A DNA stretch of 64,000 bases from Pegea sp. RAD2-039. Lineage: Eukaryota > Chordata > Thaliacea > Salpida > Salpidae. A model generated the notes under the pieces. The model was not told where the DNA came from and searched no databases. It saw only the letters and a list, made by a program, of their open reading frames with translations. Below are positions 1-10,656 of this stretch, in pieces. The DNA lies in assembly GCA_034620365.1 (NCBI GenBank), contig JAQGEQ010000270.1:248001-312000 (forward strand), written 5' to 3'. The position numbers and the translations under genes were made by a program. How positions within the stretch are numbered: the first letter of the stretch is position 1; every line of letters starts with the position of its first letter.

Positions 1-2014
1 ACTACTAAAAACGGAAGATTTTTATACAGAAATCTGTATCTAATAGCTCATAATTTGAATTTATTCGATATTTTCACGTATTTATTTGAACAATTATTTA
101 ATCAAAAATTAAATGAAGCTGTATTTCCAAAAATATCTTGAAATGTAAAATATTTTTTTACAGATTTAATTTATTTATTTGTCTTTTATTTTGACGAAGT
201 AGATTACAAGTAGATGAAGCTTTTAACTTCGTATCTCTGATACGCCACCAAAAGGAATCTTTAAATAAATTTTGCAAAGTTGTGTTCTATGTGTGTTTTC
301 ACAAGAAATAAATCAGGTGAACATTTTCAGAACTTTTTCATAAAAAAAGTGATTTATAAGCTGAAAACAATAAGATAGCTCTAGTAATTCATAAACTATA
401 TGCTAATCATACAAGCAAGCTTGTATACAATTGTTATATTGACCTCACAGCATATACCTTATGATTTAAATTTATGAAGGAAATCGGATTTTTATGTGAA
501 CTAGGTCAGAAGTAAATTTATTTTCAAACAATTTCAAAGTTTAAGGTCCTACCTTCGCATTGCATCTTAAATATATTTCAGAAACAATCAAATCAAGAAA
601 CTTAAGCATTAAGCCAGAAAGTTTTTTAAAAGAAATAATCTACATTAGTTTTTTGAATAAAACTTTTTAGATAACTTCTCATTCAGTTCATTGACTGTTT
701 TCGTTGTATCTTCTATGATGAAAACTTTACATGAGCTTTTCATCTTCTAGTTTAACAATAAATTTACTAATCTAATTCATCGTTATTAGGTAAACAAGAC
801 ACAAATTAATTTAATTCATTTAGCAAGTTATTAAGTTATTAGATAAGTTATTAAGTTATTAGATAAGTTATTAAGTTAAAAATAGCTTAAATTTTTGCAA
901 TTATATTTGTTCGTTTCACATTATGCAATTGCCATGAATAGACAATAAAAAAGTAGCTTTAGTAATAAACTAGAGGCTTGATATATTGCATCACCAAAAA
1001 AAGACTATAAAACTCTAAAACGCTTTACAAAGTTTAATTTAAACCAACCATGCGTAACAACTGTTCCAGAAGACTTAAATAACTCAGCAAGTAAAGTTTG
1101 CTAGCAGTCAATATATTCGTGCTTTTATTGTATTATATCAATAAATTTTGAAATTGTATTAATCTTAGAAATATATGCAGTCAGTTTTTTTTATTTTTTC
1201 TATCTTTTAATTGAATTCATTATCATAATTATTTGTTATTTAATATTAAAATTGAAAAAATCAACTTTGATACCGAAAACTCGAACAAGTTTTGACTCGA
1301 ACAAGTTTTGATATTTTAAAAAGTTTTAGAAATTATATTTGGAGTAAAAAACAGGTATGATGGTTCAAAAAGTCAGATATAGATTCTTATATTTCAAAAT
1401 CATTTATGAATCACTTGGATAAAAGAAATGTATAAGCACACTTTGCCAAAATGTTTTTAACTTCTAATTTCAATAAAGCTGATGACCAAAGCATTATCCT
1501 GAAATATGTTTTTTTAGTTTATCATTTATGTAAAGAAACTATTTATATTTTCTCTTCATTCGTGAATCATCGACTTTTGAGTCACTTTAGGCCCAAAGGC
1601 GTTTTTAAGCGGCGAGGAGAAATTTCAAAAATCAGTGAAGTGTTAAAAAATCGAGTCATTATTTTATTTGATTTTCTGTAAAGCGTGATCATTTGTGTTT
1701 TAGGTGAAATAATAATATTTTAATTTTATAAGAAAATTTAGTTTAAAAGAGAAAGATGATATTACTAAAGCTTTCAAATAGTGGAAATTAAAAAAAAAGT
1801 AAATGAAAAAAAGATTAAATTAGATTCAAATTTTAATTTAAAAGCTTTTATGTTCAGCAGAATAGAACTATTTTTTGGTGCATAAGCAAAGCAAAGTAGA
1901 AATTCCATTGAGCAAATTTGTTTGATGTACTCTTCTGAATTTAGATAAATATTTTGTTTATAAGTTTATAAAGTAGATTTTTGTAAAATATGAGCTTTTA
2001 TGGTAAAAATTTCA
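1..2014. other. AT-rich gene-poor stretch
   Basis: No coding region can be supported here. A short open frame at 1451-1681 (+) has a low-complexity, AT-driven composition and no splice context that would make it convincing. The only structured item is the tandem repeat at 825-878, listed separately. Confidence 0.6.
825..878. repeat. short tandem repeat, about 20-bp unit
   Basis: A unit built from AAGTTATT and AAGTTATTAGAT recurs about two and a half times without interruption. It is a simple tandem duplication with no coding meaning that I can see. Confidence 0.85.
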
Positions 2015-2102
2015 TATAATAATAAAAATAATAATAAAAATAGAAGTAATAATAAAAATAAAAGTAATAATAAAAATAGAAGTAGTAGTAATAATAATAA
2101 TA
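2015..2102. repeat. ATA/AGT-type microsatellite
   Basis: Interrupted runs of AATAATAAAA and AGTAATAAT fill this interval. It directly abuts the start of the LINE relic that follows, so it may be the degenerate 3' tail of that minus-strand element. Confidence 0.8.
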
Positions 2103-2660
2103 GGGCCTACTTCGGCCGTGTGGTATGTGTTTTGAATGATATTAGAAATAAAGTAAGATAAAGTGAAAAGCAAAAAAAATCTTTAGTGTTTCTGTATTTT
2201 TTTTAAGGTTTTTTTTCTCTATTCTTCATTTGCTAGGAATAGAAAGCGCCATTCGGAGCGATCCACTACGAGATTCTCCTAATTGCTGGTATTGATGTTA
2301 AGCGATTTCATATCGCGCTAGCAAGTATCCTTAAAGCGAAGCCAGAAACGGTCGATATTAGATAGCTTCCAATACAACAGATCCCTTGGGATCTATCCGT
2401 CATCCATCCGACGGATGTGCCCGAGCCAGTGAAACCTCTGCTTGCTTATCATGCAGTATATTGTTGAAATATCAGATCTTTTGCTTTTGAGATCTTTTGC
2501 TGCCATCTTGAATGTGATATGCAACAAAAATGAAAAGTGTTGAGTTTACTTTCGTTAGCCTTCGACAAAGTCCAAGTATCACTGGCATACTGCATAAAGA
2601 CTATATAAATTGCAGTCTTGGTTTTATTAGATAGCTTTGAGTTAACCTAGACCCTGAAAG
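2103..2660 (-). mobile_element. LINE relic, C-terminal part of an endonuclease/RT polyprotein
   Basis: Read on the minus strand, broken frames give the phrases YASDTWTLSKANESKLNTF, HWLGHIRRMDDG and a terminal WENLVVDRSEWR-like stretch. This order (SETW..T..., GH..RM.D.R.P, ...DR..WR) is the standard extreme C-terminus of non-LTR retrotransposon polyproteins, downstream of the reverse transcriptase. Several stops and frame changes interrupt it, so it is a dead fragment. It belongs to a different LINE family from those at 5.2, 25.2, 39.3 and 46.6 kb. I cannot assign the clade from this short piece. Confidence 0.7.
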
Positions 2661-3341
2661 TGCAAATGTAGCAACACTTATGTATCCTTTAGTATATACT
2701 GTGGACTGACAAAATTTTCATATACTCACAGTCTTAGATTTTTTATTTAAAATCATAAGTTTTTAATTGGTTTAATTAAGCTTAACATAAAGATTTTGTT
2801 ATTCAGAATAGAGTAAGAATAATCAGATTGCTTACTTCCACAAAAATAAGTTTTATAAACCAGATGAATACTTTCATCTTAGAAATCATTTGATTATTTA
2901 AAGATAGACATTTTTTTAAATTGTAAAAATGGAATAAGTTTATAGCGAAAAAATTGTTTTTTCAAATTTATAATATTTTATAGCACTTAATTTTCTGATT
3001 TTTTGATTTGCCTATTTTACAACAAGAAATATTATTACAAAAATCAAATTGTTCTTTTGTAAATATTATATTGCTTTGAATTAAGTTTCATATTTACGGA
3101 GTTTTTGAAGTATTTTCATAAACTATAATTTATGCTAAAGAGAATAAAGCTGTCATCTATAATTACTCTACTTACTTTTATTAACTGTCTTAAAATAAAT
3201 GTGGTATCTGATTTTTTTCTAAGAACTTTTACCAAGTAAAGTTTAAGATGTTTTAAAATTATCTTTTTTCGAGTCGAGATACTTCTTTTTTAAATATTAA
3301 AAATAATGAAAATCTAATTTCTGAGTTGATTATTTTCTAGC
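2661..3341. other. AT-rich stretch upstream of the TAZ1-only gene
   Basis: No coding exon is recognisable. The last bases form a pyrimidine-rich acceptor ending TTTTCTAG at 3340, directly before the ATG of the TAZ1-only gene. Either a 5' UTR exon or a trans-spliced leader is expected upstream, but I could not identify it. Confidence 0.5.
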
Positions 3342-4036
3342 ATGAATCTAGAAACGGACTCTTTTGATGTTAATGCCCCAATTCAACTGAACAGTGCTTC
3401 AGAAAATCCAGAAAAATGCAAGCTGATACAGCAACAATTATTCTTGTTGTTACATGCACACAAATGTTCTAACTCCGAAGTATGTTGATGTTGTAACTGA
3501 AATTATTAGTGCAATTGAAGAGCTACATATTTTCTTTGATTTACTGCTGCAATTAAACATATATATTATATAGATAAACCAAATGACTTTATCTTGAGAT
3601 ATCGATATTTATTATTTACAAGTCAACAGACCTTGTTCTTGTGATTAACTAACAAAAGCTACATCACTATTGTTTGAAGAAAATAAAAGAACAAATCTCT
3701 AATCAACAGATTTCTGGAGATTTACACGAATGTGCCGTTGTGAATTGCAGTGCAACAAAAAGTCTTATGAAACATATGAGTAATTGCCTGGAAGGAAAGC
3801 ATTGCGAAGGTTTGTATTTTCATGAAATAGTTGATAATTGTGTAAGAAAGTTTTAGTTGAAAACCATTTCCACAAAATCTAATTTCAAAATATTATTTTT
3901 TGTAATTTTTTTTATAGTTTCAAATTGTGCTTCTTCCCGGAAAATTATTACTCATTGGAAACAATGCAAGAGACAGGATTGCTCTGTTTGCTACCCATTA
4001 AAAAGCTGCAGACAAAGCTTTGAATCGACACTGTGA
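3342..4036 (+). CDS. stand-alone TAZ1 zinc-finger protein, partial duplicate of CBP
   Basis: Three exons (3342-3479, 3710-3809, 3918-4036) with GT-AG introns join into an uninterrupted 118-codon frame plus stop. The product is almost only a TAZ1 (CH1) domain, about residues 24-113. It is close to residues of CBP exons 5-7 in this window, with identical stretches such as [17 protein letters not shown] and [18 protein letters not shown]. By eye about three quarters of aligned positions are identical. All three HCCC zinc sites are kept: H-A-H-K-C with C-AVVN-C; H-MSN-C with C-EVSN-C; H-WKQ-C with C-SV-C. Exon 2 is exactly 100 bases, as in CBP, the splice phases match, and both introns still share sequence with the CBP introns. 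This is a segmental duplicate, not a retrocopy. In CBP, TAZ1 binds acidic activation domains (HIF-1alpha, CITED2 and p53 types). A free TAZ1 could compete with CBP, which is inference. Changes cluster in the middle (VPGEPS to ISGDLH, RTMKGVL to SATKSLM). The first exon begins one base after an acceptor, so a leader exon upstream is likely. Expression is unproven. Confidence 0.75.
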
Positions 4037-5187
4037 ATACACACTGCTTGAAGCAAAGTCTTTCAGGATAAAATACTGTGATGCAAATAACATTCTTGGT
4101 GTAAATTGATCAAAAAAATTATAGTTGGCAAATTGACAGCATATATGAATTTTTTTTTATAAAAAATTGACTATTAGAGTCTTTTGATTTTCAAGTGATG
4201 AACAGTTTGCATCAATTTGTATCTTAATCTATCGTTAGGTTTTTCAACTTGTTTAATTTATATTTTTACATTTGATTTGCACCATGGTTATGTTATTACA
4301 TCATTAAATTTGTCTAAGAATGTAAAATTTAGTTGTCAATTAATATTTAAAGCCAGTTAAATAGTATATTGCTCCAAGCAGCCATTAAAGCTGTTAAAAA
4401 ATGAGAAAAACATATTTCCTTGTTCACTGTGAATATATTCTGGTGAATAGAATGAAAATAGAAGAGATGTTATCGTTATGCAGCACCTTTTGTAGTATCA
4501 CTACAATTTATTTGAAGATAAAGGTTTTTAGATCCTTATTTTTCAAATAACTAAGACTAAGTATCTTTCGAAAAAGAAAATTAATGAAATATTATTCAAA
4601 AATTACATCTTAGGTAAGAACTTTAAAGAGAAAACTTTAGTTAAAGTCAGTCGTCCAGCTTCAGCTTTTTCATTTCCAGCTTTTTTGGGGTTGATACTAA
4701 CATTTCAACTACCTATACCACCTGCTTTAAAAAATTTGACAATCAAAATTGACTTTTTTGACTGTAACATCAAAATTTATGGCAAAAAAGATAGATCTTG
4801 TATCTCATTATTTTGACTTCAACCAAACAAACCTATTATTACTGACTGATTCCTTGCTATCTGATATTCTATTTGAATAAAGTTCTTATATATTGGTTAT
4901 ATATTAATATATTTAAAAAACTTATCTGGAATACAGTATAGAATCATTTAAAATTCTGCGTGACAAAAAAGCATTTGACCTTTTTTGTTAGGTAAATAAT
5001 GTCAAAAAACTTAATGTTCTCTTACAGTCTTCTCACATATTTGTGTAATGATTGTAAAATCTCATTAAACCAAGTGAATGTAGTTCTGTTTTGCGTACTA
5101 AGTACTAAGATACATGCTGAATTTAAGGATTTGATTAAAAAGGTCTTAAAAGAAAAACTGTTAAATGAGATTCAAGCTCAGAAGCAT
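4037..5187. other. spacer after the TAZ1-only gene
   Basis: No recognisable gene. A possible AATAAA lies at about 4876. A short open frame from 4999 runs into the LINE fragment, and its middle (FKDLIKKVLKEKLLNEIQ) is lysine-rich and coding-like but matches nothing I know. It could be an upstream exon of the unidentified gene whose terminal-type exon is at 5758. Confidence 0.4.
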
Positions 5188-5692
5188 ACAATAATAATCG
5201 TGGTTCTTATTTTTTTTAATTATACACAATTTAATTGACCTTCAGTTTGATGATTTCTTTTCCATTAGTCCTTTCTTCAAGTTATCAACTCAGACAACAC
5301 ACATTGCATATTAATAAGCCCATATCACCGGGTACATTAATCAGAGCAAATTTTTTCTCTTACCCCATAATTAGTACATGGAACCAGCTGCCATCAGACA
5401 TTGCCATGTCGAAGTCACTCGCTTGTTCAAGCAGAAGTTGAACCGTTATAATATTGACAACATTGTCATTTCTAAACTGTGATTTTTTTCTCTTTCTTAT
5501 ATTATTAACATTCCATGTAATTGTTCACTGTTATATGCTTTGAGTGTTATCGAAATACCATGTGTTACATCTTTTACTTTCTATATTTTTGACTAAATAG
5601 ATGCTAATTGTGAGAATGTATGAAGCGAGAGGTACTCTCATCAGGTACCCTCCTTCGCATTTAGTGAAATAAATAAATAAATTTATTTTACT
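5188..5692 (+). mobile_element. LINE family A, 5'-truncated 3' end
   Basis: The frame carries the RT C-terminal phrase YQLRQHTLHINKPISPGT...ISTWNQLPSDIAMSKSLA, shared with the minus-strand copy at 25.2 kb. It continues through a 3' UTR ending in ATAAATAAATAAA. This is a CR1/Jockey-type organisation: 5' truncation, no terminal repeats, and a tail of short repeats rather than pure poly(A). The coding part is broken. A conserved hairpin sits at 5625-5658, just before the tail. Confidence 0.85.
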
Positions 5693-5757
5693 ATGGAACT
5701 CAAGGTTGAAATTTCTGCAAGAAACTTTAAATCTTTCAACGTATGTATCTTCAACAG

Positions 5758-5907
5758 ATGATTGAGTCAGATGATCTAATTGTAAATACTAAACAAGATT
5801 TTCATACTTTCCTAAAATCTGTGGAAGGCGAATTTTCTTTGACAAAAGACGACGTCAAAGCGTTTTACCGAGTTAACTTACTTGATAAAAGTTACTTAGA
5901 AAATTAA
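5758..5907 (+). CDS. unidentified terminal-type exon (49 codons)
   Basis: An acceptor-like TATCTTCAACAG is followed directly by an ATG-led frame encoding a 49-residue acidic, well-mixed peptide that ends KAFYRVNLLDKSYLEN before TAA. Its composition is unlike the surrounding AT noise. It looks like the last exon of a host gene or a very small gene. The upstream exons may lie in 4.9-5.2 kb or may have been disrupted by the LINE fragment at 5188-5692. I do not recognise the protein. Confidence 0.35.
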   Translation: MIESDDLIVNTKQDFHTFLKSVEGEFSLTKDDVKAFYRVNLLDKSYLEN

Positions 5908-8900
5908 ACAAGTCCATATAAATTTAGATTCGTTCTCATTTTCGAAAAAAAAAAAACAGTTTTAAAATGATTTGTGTTTATCGCTTTAACTTGAAATTTA
6001 AAGTCATATTTTGTTGTATTTATATACCTCCTTAAACGTTTCAAACAAATCAATGTTATCTGATATCTGAGTCCTCGCCTTAAAAAATGTATCCTAAAGC
6101 CAGAATCCGTCCAAAGATCGTTTACTAAAAAAACTTCCCTTCAATGTCACATATATTGTAATACTTAAGAAATTTTCACTATCTTTTTGATTACATAATA
6201 AAATATATAAATCAATAACATTAACATTTTGTATAATAAATTCCAGAAAGATTATTCGCCTTATCTCTCTAGTATATCTAACATTAATGTATATTTTGAA
6301 TTTCACAATAATCATCTTTGTTTGAATTTTAAATTACAGTTGAAGTAACTATTTAAAAGTCAAAATAACTTATAAATTAAAAGAAAAACAGACTCATATC
6401 AAATAATAAAGTTCAAGTAAAAGCAAAGAAATTGTGACTTTCATTTTAGGAACATATTTTATATATTTCAAGCAACTTTAAACATTTTTATCTGAGCAAT
6501 TTTTATTTGGTTAACTTTTTATTAAGTTGTTTATTAATCAAAAAAGGTTTGATCAGTAGATAATAAGAACAAAAATTCATACTAATAAAACATATAACTT
6601 ATAGCACCTTTAGTAAAATTTGTGTATATTTTTACCTATTTATATATTACCTTATATTTAAGGTAAACAAGATATTATCGAAACTCTTTTCGTGAACTTT
6701 AATAAACTTTTTTAAAAAAGTAGGAAACTGTTTAATAGGTATTTGTAATAGATAAAACAAAAACATTTTAGTTCGGTAATTGGTTACAATCTCACTGTTT
6801 TTTGACACTTTTTCAAGAAGGATATATGATAACTATGTCGGAAAAATAAGTTTTTAGTTATCCAAATAAATTTATTCTATTAAAAGCCTTAATTCTATTA
6901 CTTATAAACTTTATTCTTAGACATAAGCAACTTTTTTGATGATTTAAAAAGTTTTAGAAGAGTTTTAAGCTTATTTCTACTTAATGTTTAAACTCTAAAA
7001 TTCATAACTGCAAATAATGCAATTAATTTGGGGAAAAATGCTGTCAAGAATTAATTTTTTGCATGTATATATAATTTATATTGTTCTTCCGTAAACCATT
7101 CTAAAGTTAAAATAATTGTTATTCATTTTTTATTGTCACTCGATGTCTACCTTCTTCAAAAAAAATCAATAGAGAAGTTGCCCTACAAAAACCTTATCAA
7201 CTTTCAGTATGAAATGATGTTTTTGATTTTACACAAAAATATTTAATTACTAAAGCAATTCTTTACTTATTCAAATACTTACCAAATACATTAGTCTGTT
7301 AGAACTTTAATTCAGTAAAATAAGCTTAATAAACTCAAATTGTTTAATTGCCAGCTTAAAATAAGTAACGAAATGTACGATGTCATAATTCAAAAATACA
7401 GCTTATTTAAAAGAACAACTTTTGATAAACGTATTTATTCATTTAAGGCATAATTAAATCGGAATAGTTATAATGGTCTCTGGAGATTAGTAGAGTAAAA
7501 ATATTATCTTTTAAAGGCCGTATACTTCTTTAAAAAAGTCATTTTGATCAACCATTTGTTTAAATCATGGTTCAATCCTAAAATGTCAAATTTAACCATT
7601 TCAGCACCTTACCAATATTCACTTTTTTTATCTGTGCTTTTACCATTGTTTGATTATAAAAATATTTTATATACACTTTTCTATTTATTATTATTTTAAT
7701 TGCTTTTCATCATTAAATTGTTTTGATTACTTTTACATAATTGTTGTTTACGAGTTAGTTTTTTTAAAAATATTTTATTAATACCTGTATGGCAACTCTA
7801 ATTTTCTATCAGTAAACCTTTAACCCTATTTGAGTTTCCCGGATGTAAGTCTGTGAATACGCCATTTTATAGATATACAAAGCCTCTTAATTATGAATTA
7901 TTTTTGAGGATTCTTTCAACCAGCTAATGTAAGTGTCAGACAGGTTTATTTTATGATAAGTTTAACTTTATTGTTATAAATTTTGTCACTGAAAGTCTAA
8001 AATTGTAATAGGCCTATATATTTTTGCTATGCCGGTGTAAAGATTTTTCTTAATAGTAAATATGTGTTAGTTGTAGTTTTATTTGTTTTTCAATTTGACC
8101 ATCACATAAAATATTTTCAATTTGGTTAGCTTTTGTTTAATCTTCAACTGTCGGTTTTGACTTGATTTAACTTATTGTTTTAAATAAAATTTTTGTTATG
8201 CTAAGTTTGTTTACTTTTATATTACATTTTCCTAATTCTTATCTATGGCAATTTTACTCATACCTTGTAATAGTTTTTGTAAATTAGTATAAATTTTCTA
8301 CTTATTTTGTTAAAATCAACTTTAACATATTTAACTAGGTACAGATTATGTTTTTTTGTTTAATAATTATAATTTTTCAAGGTGTTAACATTTTATAGGT
8401 ATATAATTTTACCTAAAACCTAACAAATTTTAGAAGCTATATATTCTGTTATTACATGGTTAGTGCATAAAGTTATAACTAAATTGTTAGAAAATTCTTT
8501 GTTTTTTTATAGCATAGATTTAAACTTTTTATTAATTCTATAACTTTTGTAGCTATTATGTTAATTTTTAAGTTCATTATAGTACTATTTTATTGTTGTG
8601 AAATTTACTAATAGTTTAAAAGTTTATTATTAATTGCTATTATTTTGCAATCCAAAAAATTTATAGATTATGGCTACTAGATATGTTATTTTTTTCATTG
8701 TAAAAATTGTAAAATTTTTCAATTATATTTTTTATTGTAGTTTTTAACTATCTGATTAATTTAATATTTTATTTAAACTTTATATTTATTAATTAATTTA
8801 TTTACTTTCACTAATAAATTTATAGTTATGATTTTTAAATTTTAGATTTTTCCAAAATATTTAATTAACTTCATAAAATATTTATAACCTAATTTTGTTT

Positions 8901-10656
8901 TTATTTTATATATTTTTTAGTTTATTTGTTATTATCTGTAGATTTAATATTTAAAATTTAATGATTTTTATAATAACCTACTTGGTAATTAGTTTCAAAT
9001 TTCATATTGGGCCTACTATTAAAGTTTTTAAGGAGAAATATATGATGAGAAACCTTTATAATGTAGGAAGCATTGTTAAGATACTTTATACTTTTTTTTC
9101 TCATAAAGTTCATATATTTTTTTAATATAATTTTTTAGATAAATTTGTGTTTTCATTTGTTATTTCTATTTTCTAATATGAAAAAAATTTACATTTGAAT
9201 GTTTTTTGTTTTTATAAAATTAAACTAACTTACATGTTTTTACTATAAAAGTTTTTATTATAATATTATCTTATTTTGAAAACAGTGTGTAATTATTTAA
9301 AGGTTAGTTTCTTAGTTAGGTTTCATAAATTTTAAAATATGGTTTTACCTAGTAAGAATTATAAAACAAAAGAAAAAAAGAGAAATTTGTTTATTGTACA
9401 TTTACCTTATGGTAAATCACATTGTTTTAATAAGTGTTAATTGTTAGTCTATGCTTGAAGAAAGGTGCATTATGATTTTTATAGCTATTTTTTTTACTGA
9501 ATTATCATAAGTTTAGTCAAATTATATGAAAGAATCAAATGATTAATGATAGTCAGCGTTTTTCTTTCTGTAAGTTATAGTTATTTTATAAAAGATAAGT
9601 ACAAGTTTTTTTTAGTTTTAATATATTCAGGTAGATTATTTGAAATGTGGTTTTAATAATATCTAAAAGAAATTAGTGATAGAAGCCAACTTAATATCAA
9701 TATTGCATTTTCAGAATTAGTCACTAAAATGTAATGATGGGAAATTATATTTTCAAAAAAGAAATTATGTGCCTTTTTTAGTATCAGGTATGTAACAGTT
9801 TGCTAAAATGACTTGTATAGTTAAATAATGATCCAATAAAATCATTATGCTGAAAGCGTAACTTTTTGATAATTTTAGTAATATTTTTTGTGAGGCGCTT
9901 ATAGTGATATGTTAATAGTTTGACATATTTAGGACAGATAAGTTCTTTGGCATCTTTATCGAAACTTAAGTTTGCTTTATTATTTTTTGATTAGGAGATT
10001 TCAAAGGCAGTAAAGAAGAAAATGATTCTGACAAACATTTTTTTTAATAAAACAGTAATTAGCAAGATTTTAATTTGCAAGATATAATTTTTATATATAA
10101 TAACAAAGTTATTGTTAGTTAAGTGTAGCTAATTTTTATTTAGTTGTATTTTATAGGTTCAAATAATTATTTTTCATTGCTTAGACTAAATTTGATCCTA
10201 AATATTTGATTATTTGTAGAGGAGGTAGGATATTTTAACTAGATAAAGATTCAATTTATTAATTTTGGGGGTAAATAAAATGTGACAAAACAGTATTAGT
10301 TAGATCAGTAGTTATATTTTTAAGTGGTCTTATCTATCAGCATTATATAAGTAAAATGCTTGTTTTGTGAATATTTAAAGGTCTGATAAATAAAGTTTGT
10401 TTATTGTAATAGTTTTAAGTTGTTGGTAATCCTATTTGTTTAAACAAATTTTTGCTGCTGATATTTTTGAAACTATATATAAGACTTTTGTAATATTATC
10501 AAACTTTACTTAATGAGTTTTCATATAGTTTAATTTGTTGCATTTATGTCCAGTTTCAGTCATATTAGGCCTACAACAATAAATAACTTGTTGCTAATTG
10601 GTTAAGTTGAGTTTAATATAAACATTTTGTCACTCCAGAACATCAAAAGAGAAACC
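5908..10656 (+). other. long gene-free region upstream of CBP, probably including its first intron
   Basis: No coding exon is visible over 4.7 kb. From about 7,920 to 10,640 the plus strand is markedly T-rich and A-poor, the skew seen inside plus-strand introns in this window, for example intron 1 of eS26. A good donor (AATGTAAGTG) sits at about 7,927. The bases before the CBP ATG are CACTCCAGAACATC, compatible with an acceptor. I infer a 5' UTR exon near 7.8-7.9 kb and one long leader intron. Only the skew and splice motifs are observed. Confidence 0.35.

Noticed and set aside
1451-1681. 76-codon plus-strand frame
   Set aside because: AT-driven composition and no conserved motif; cannot be told from chance.
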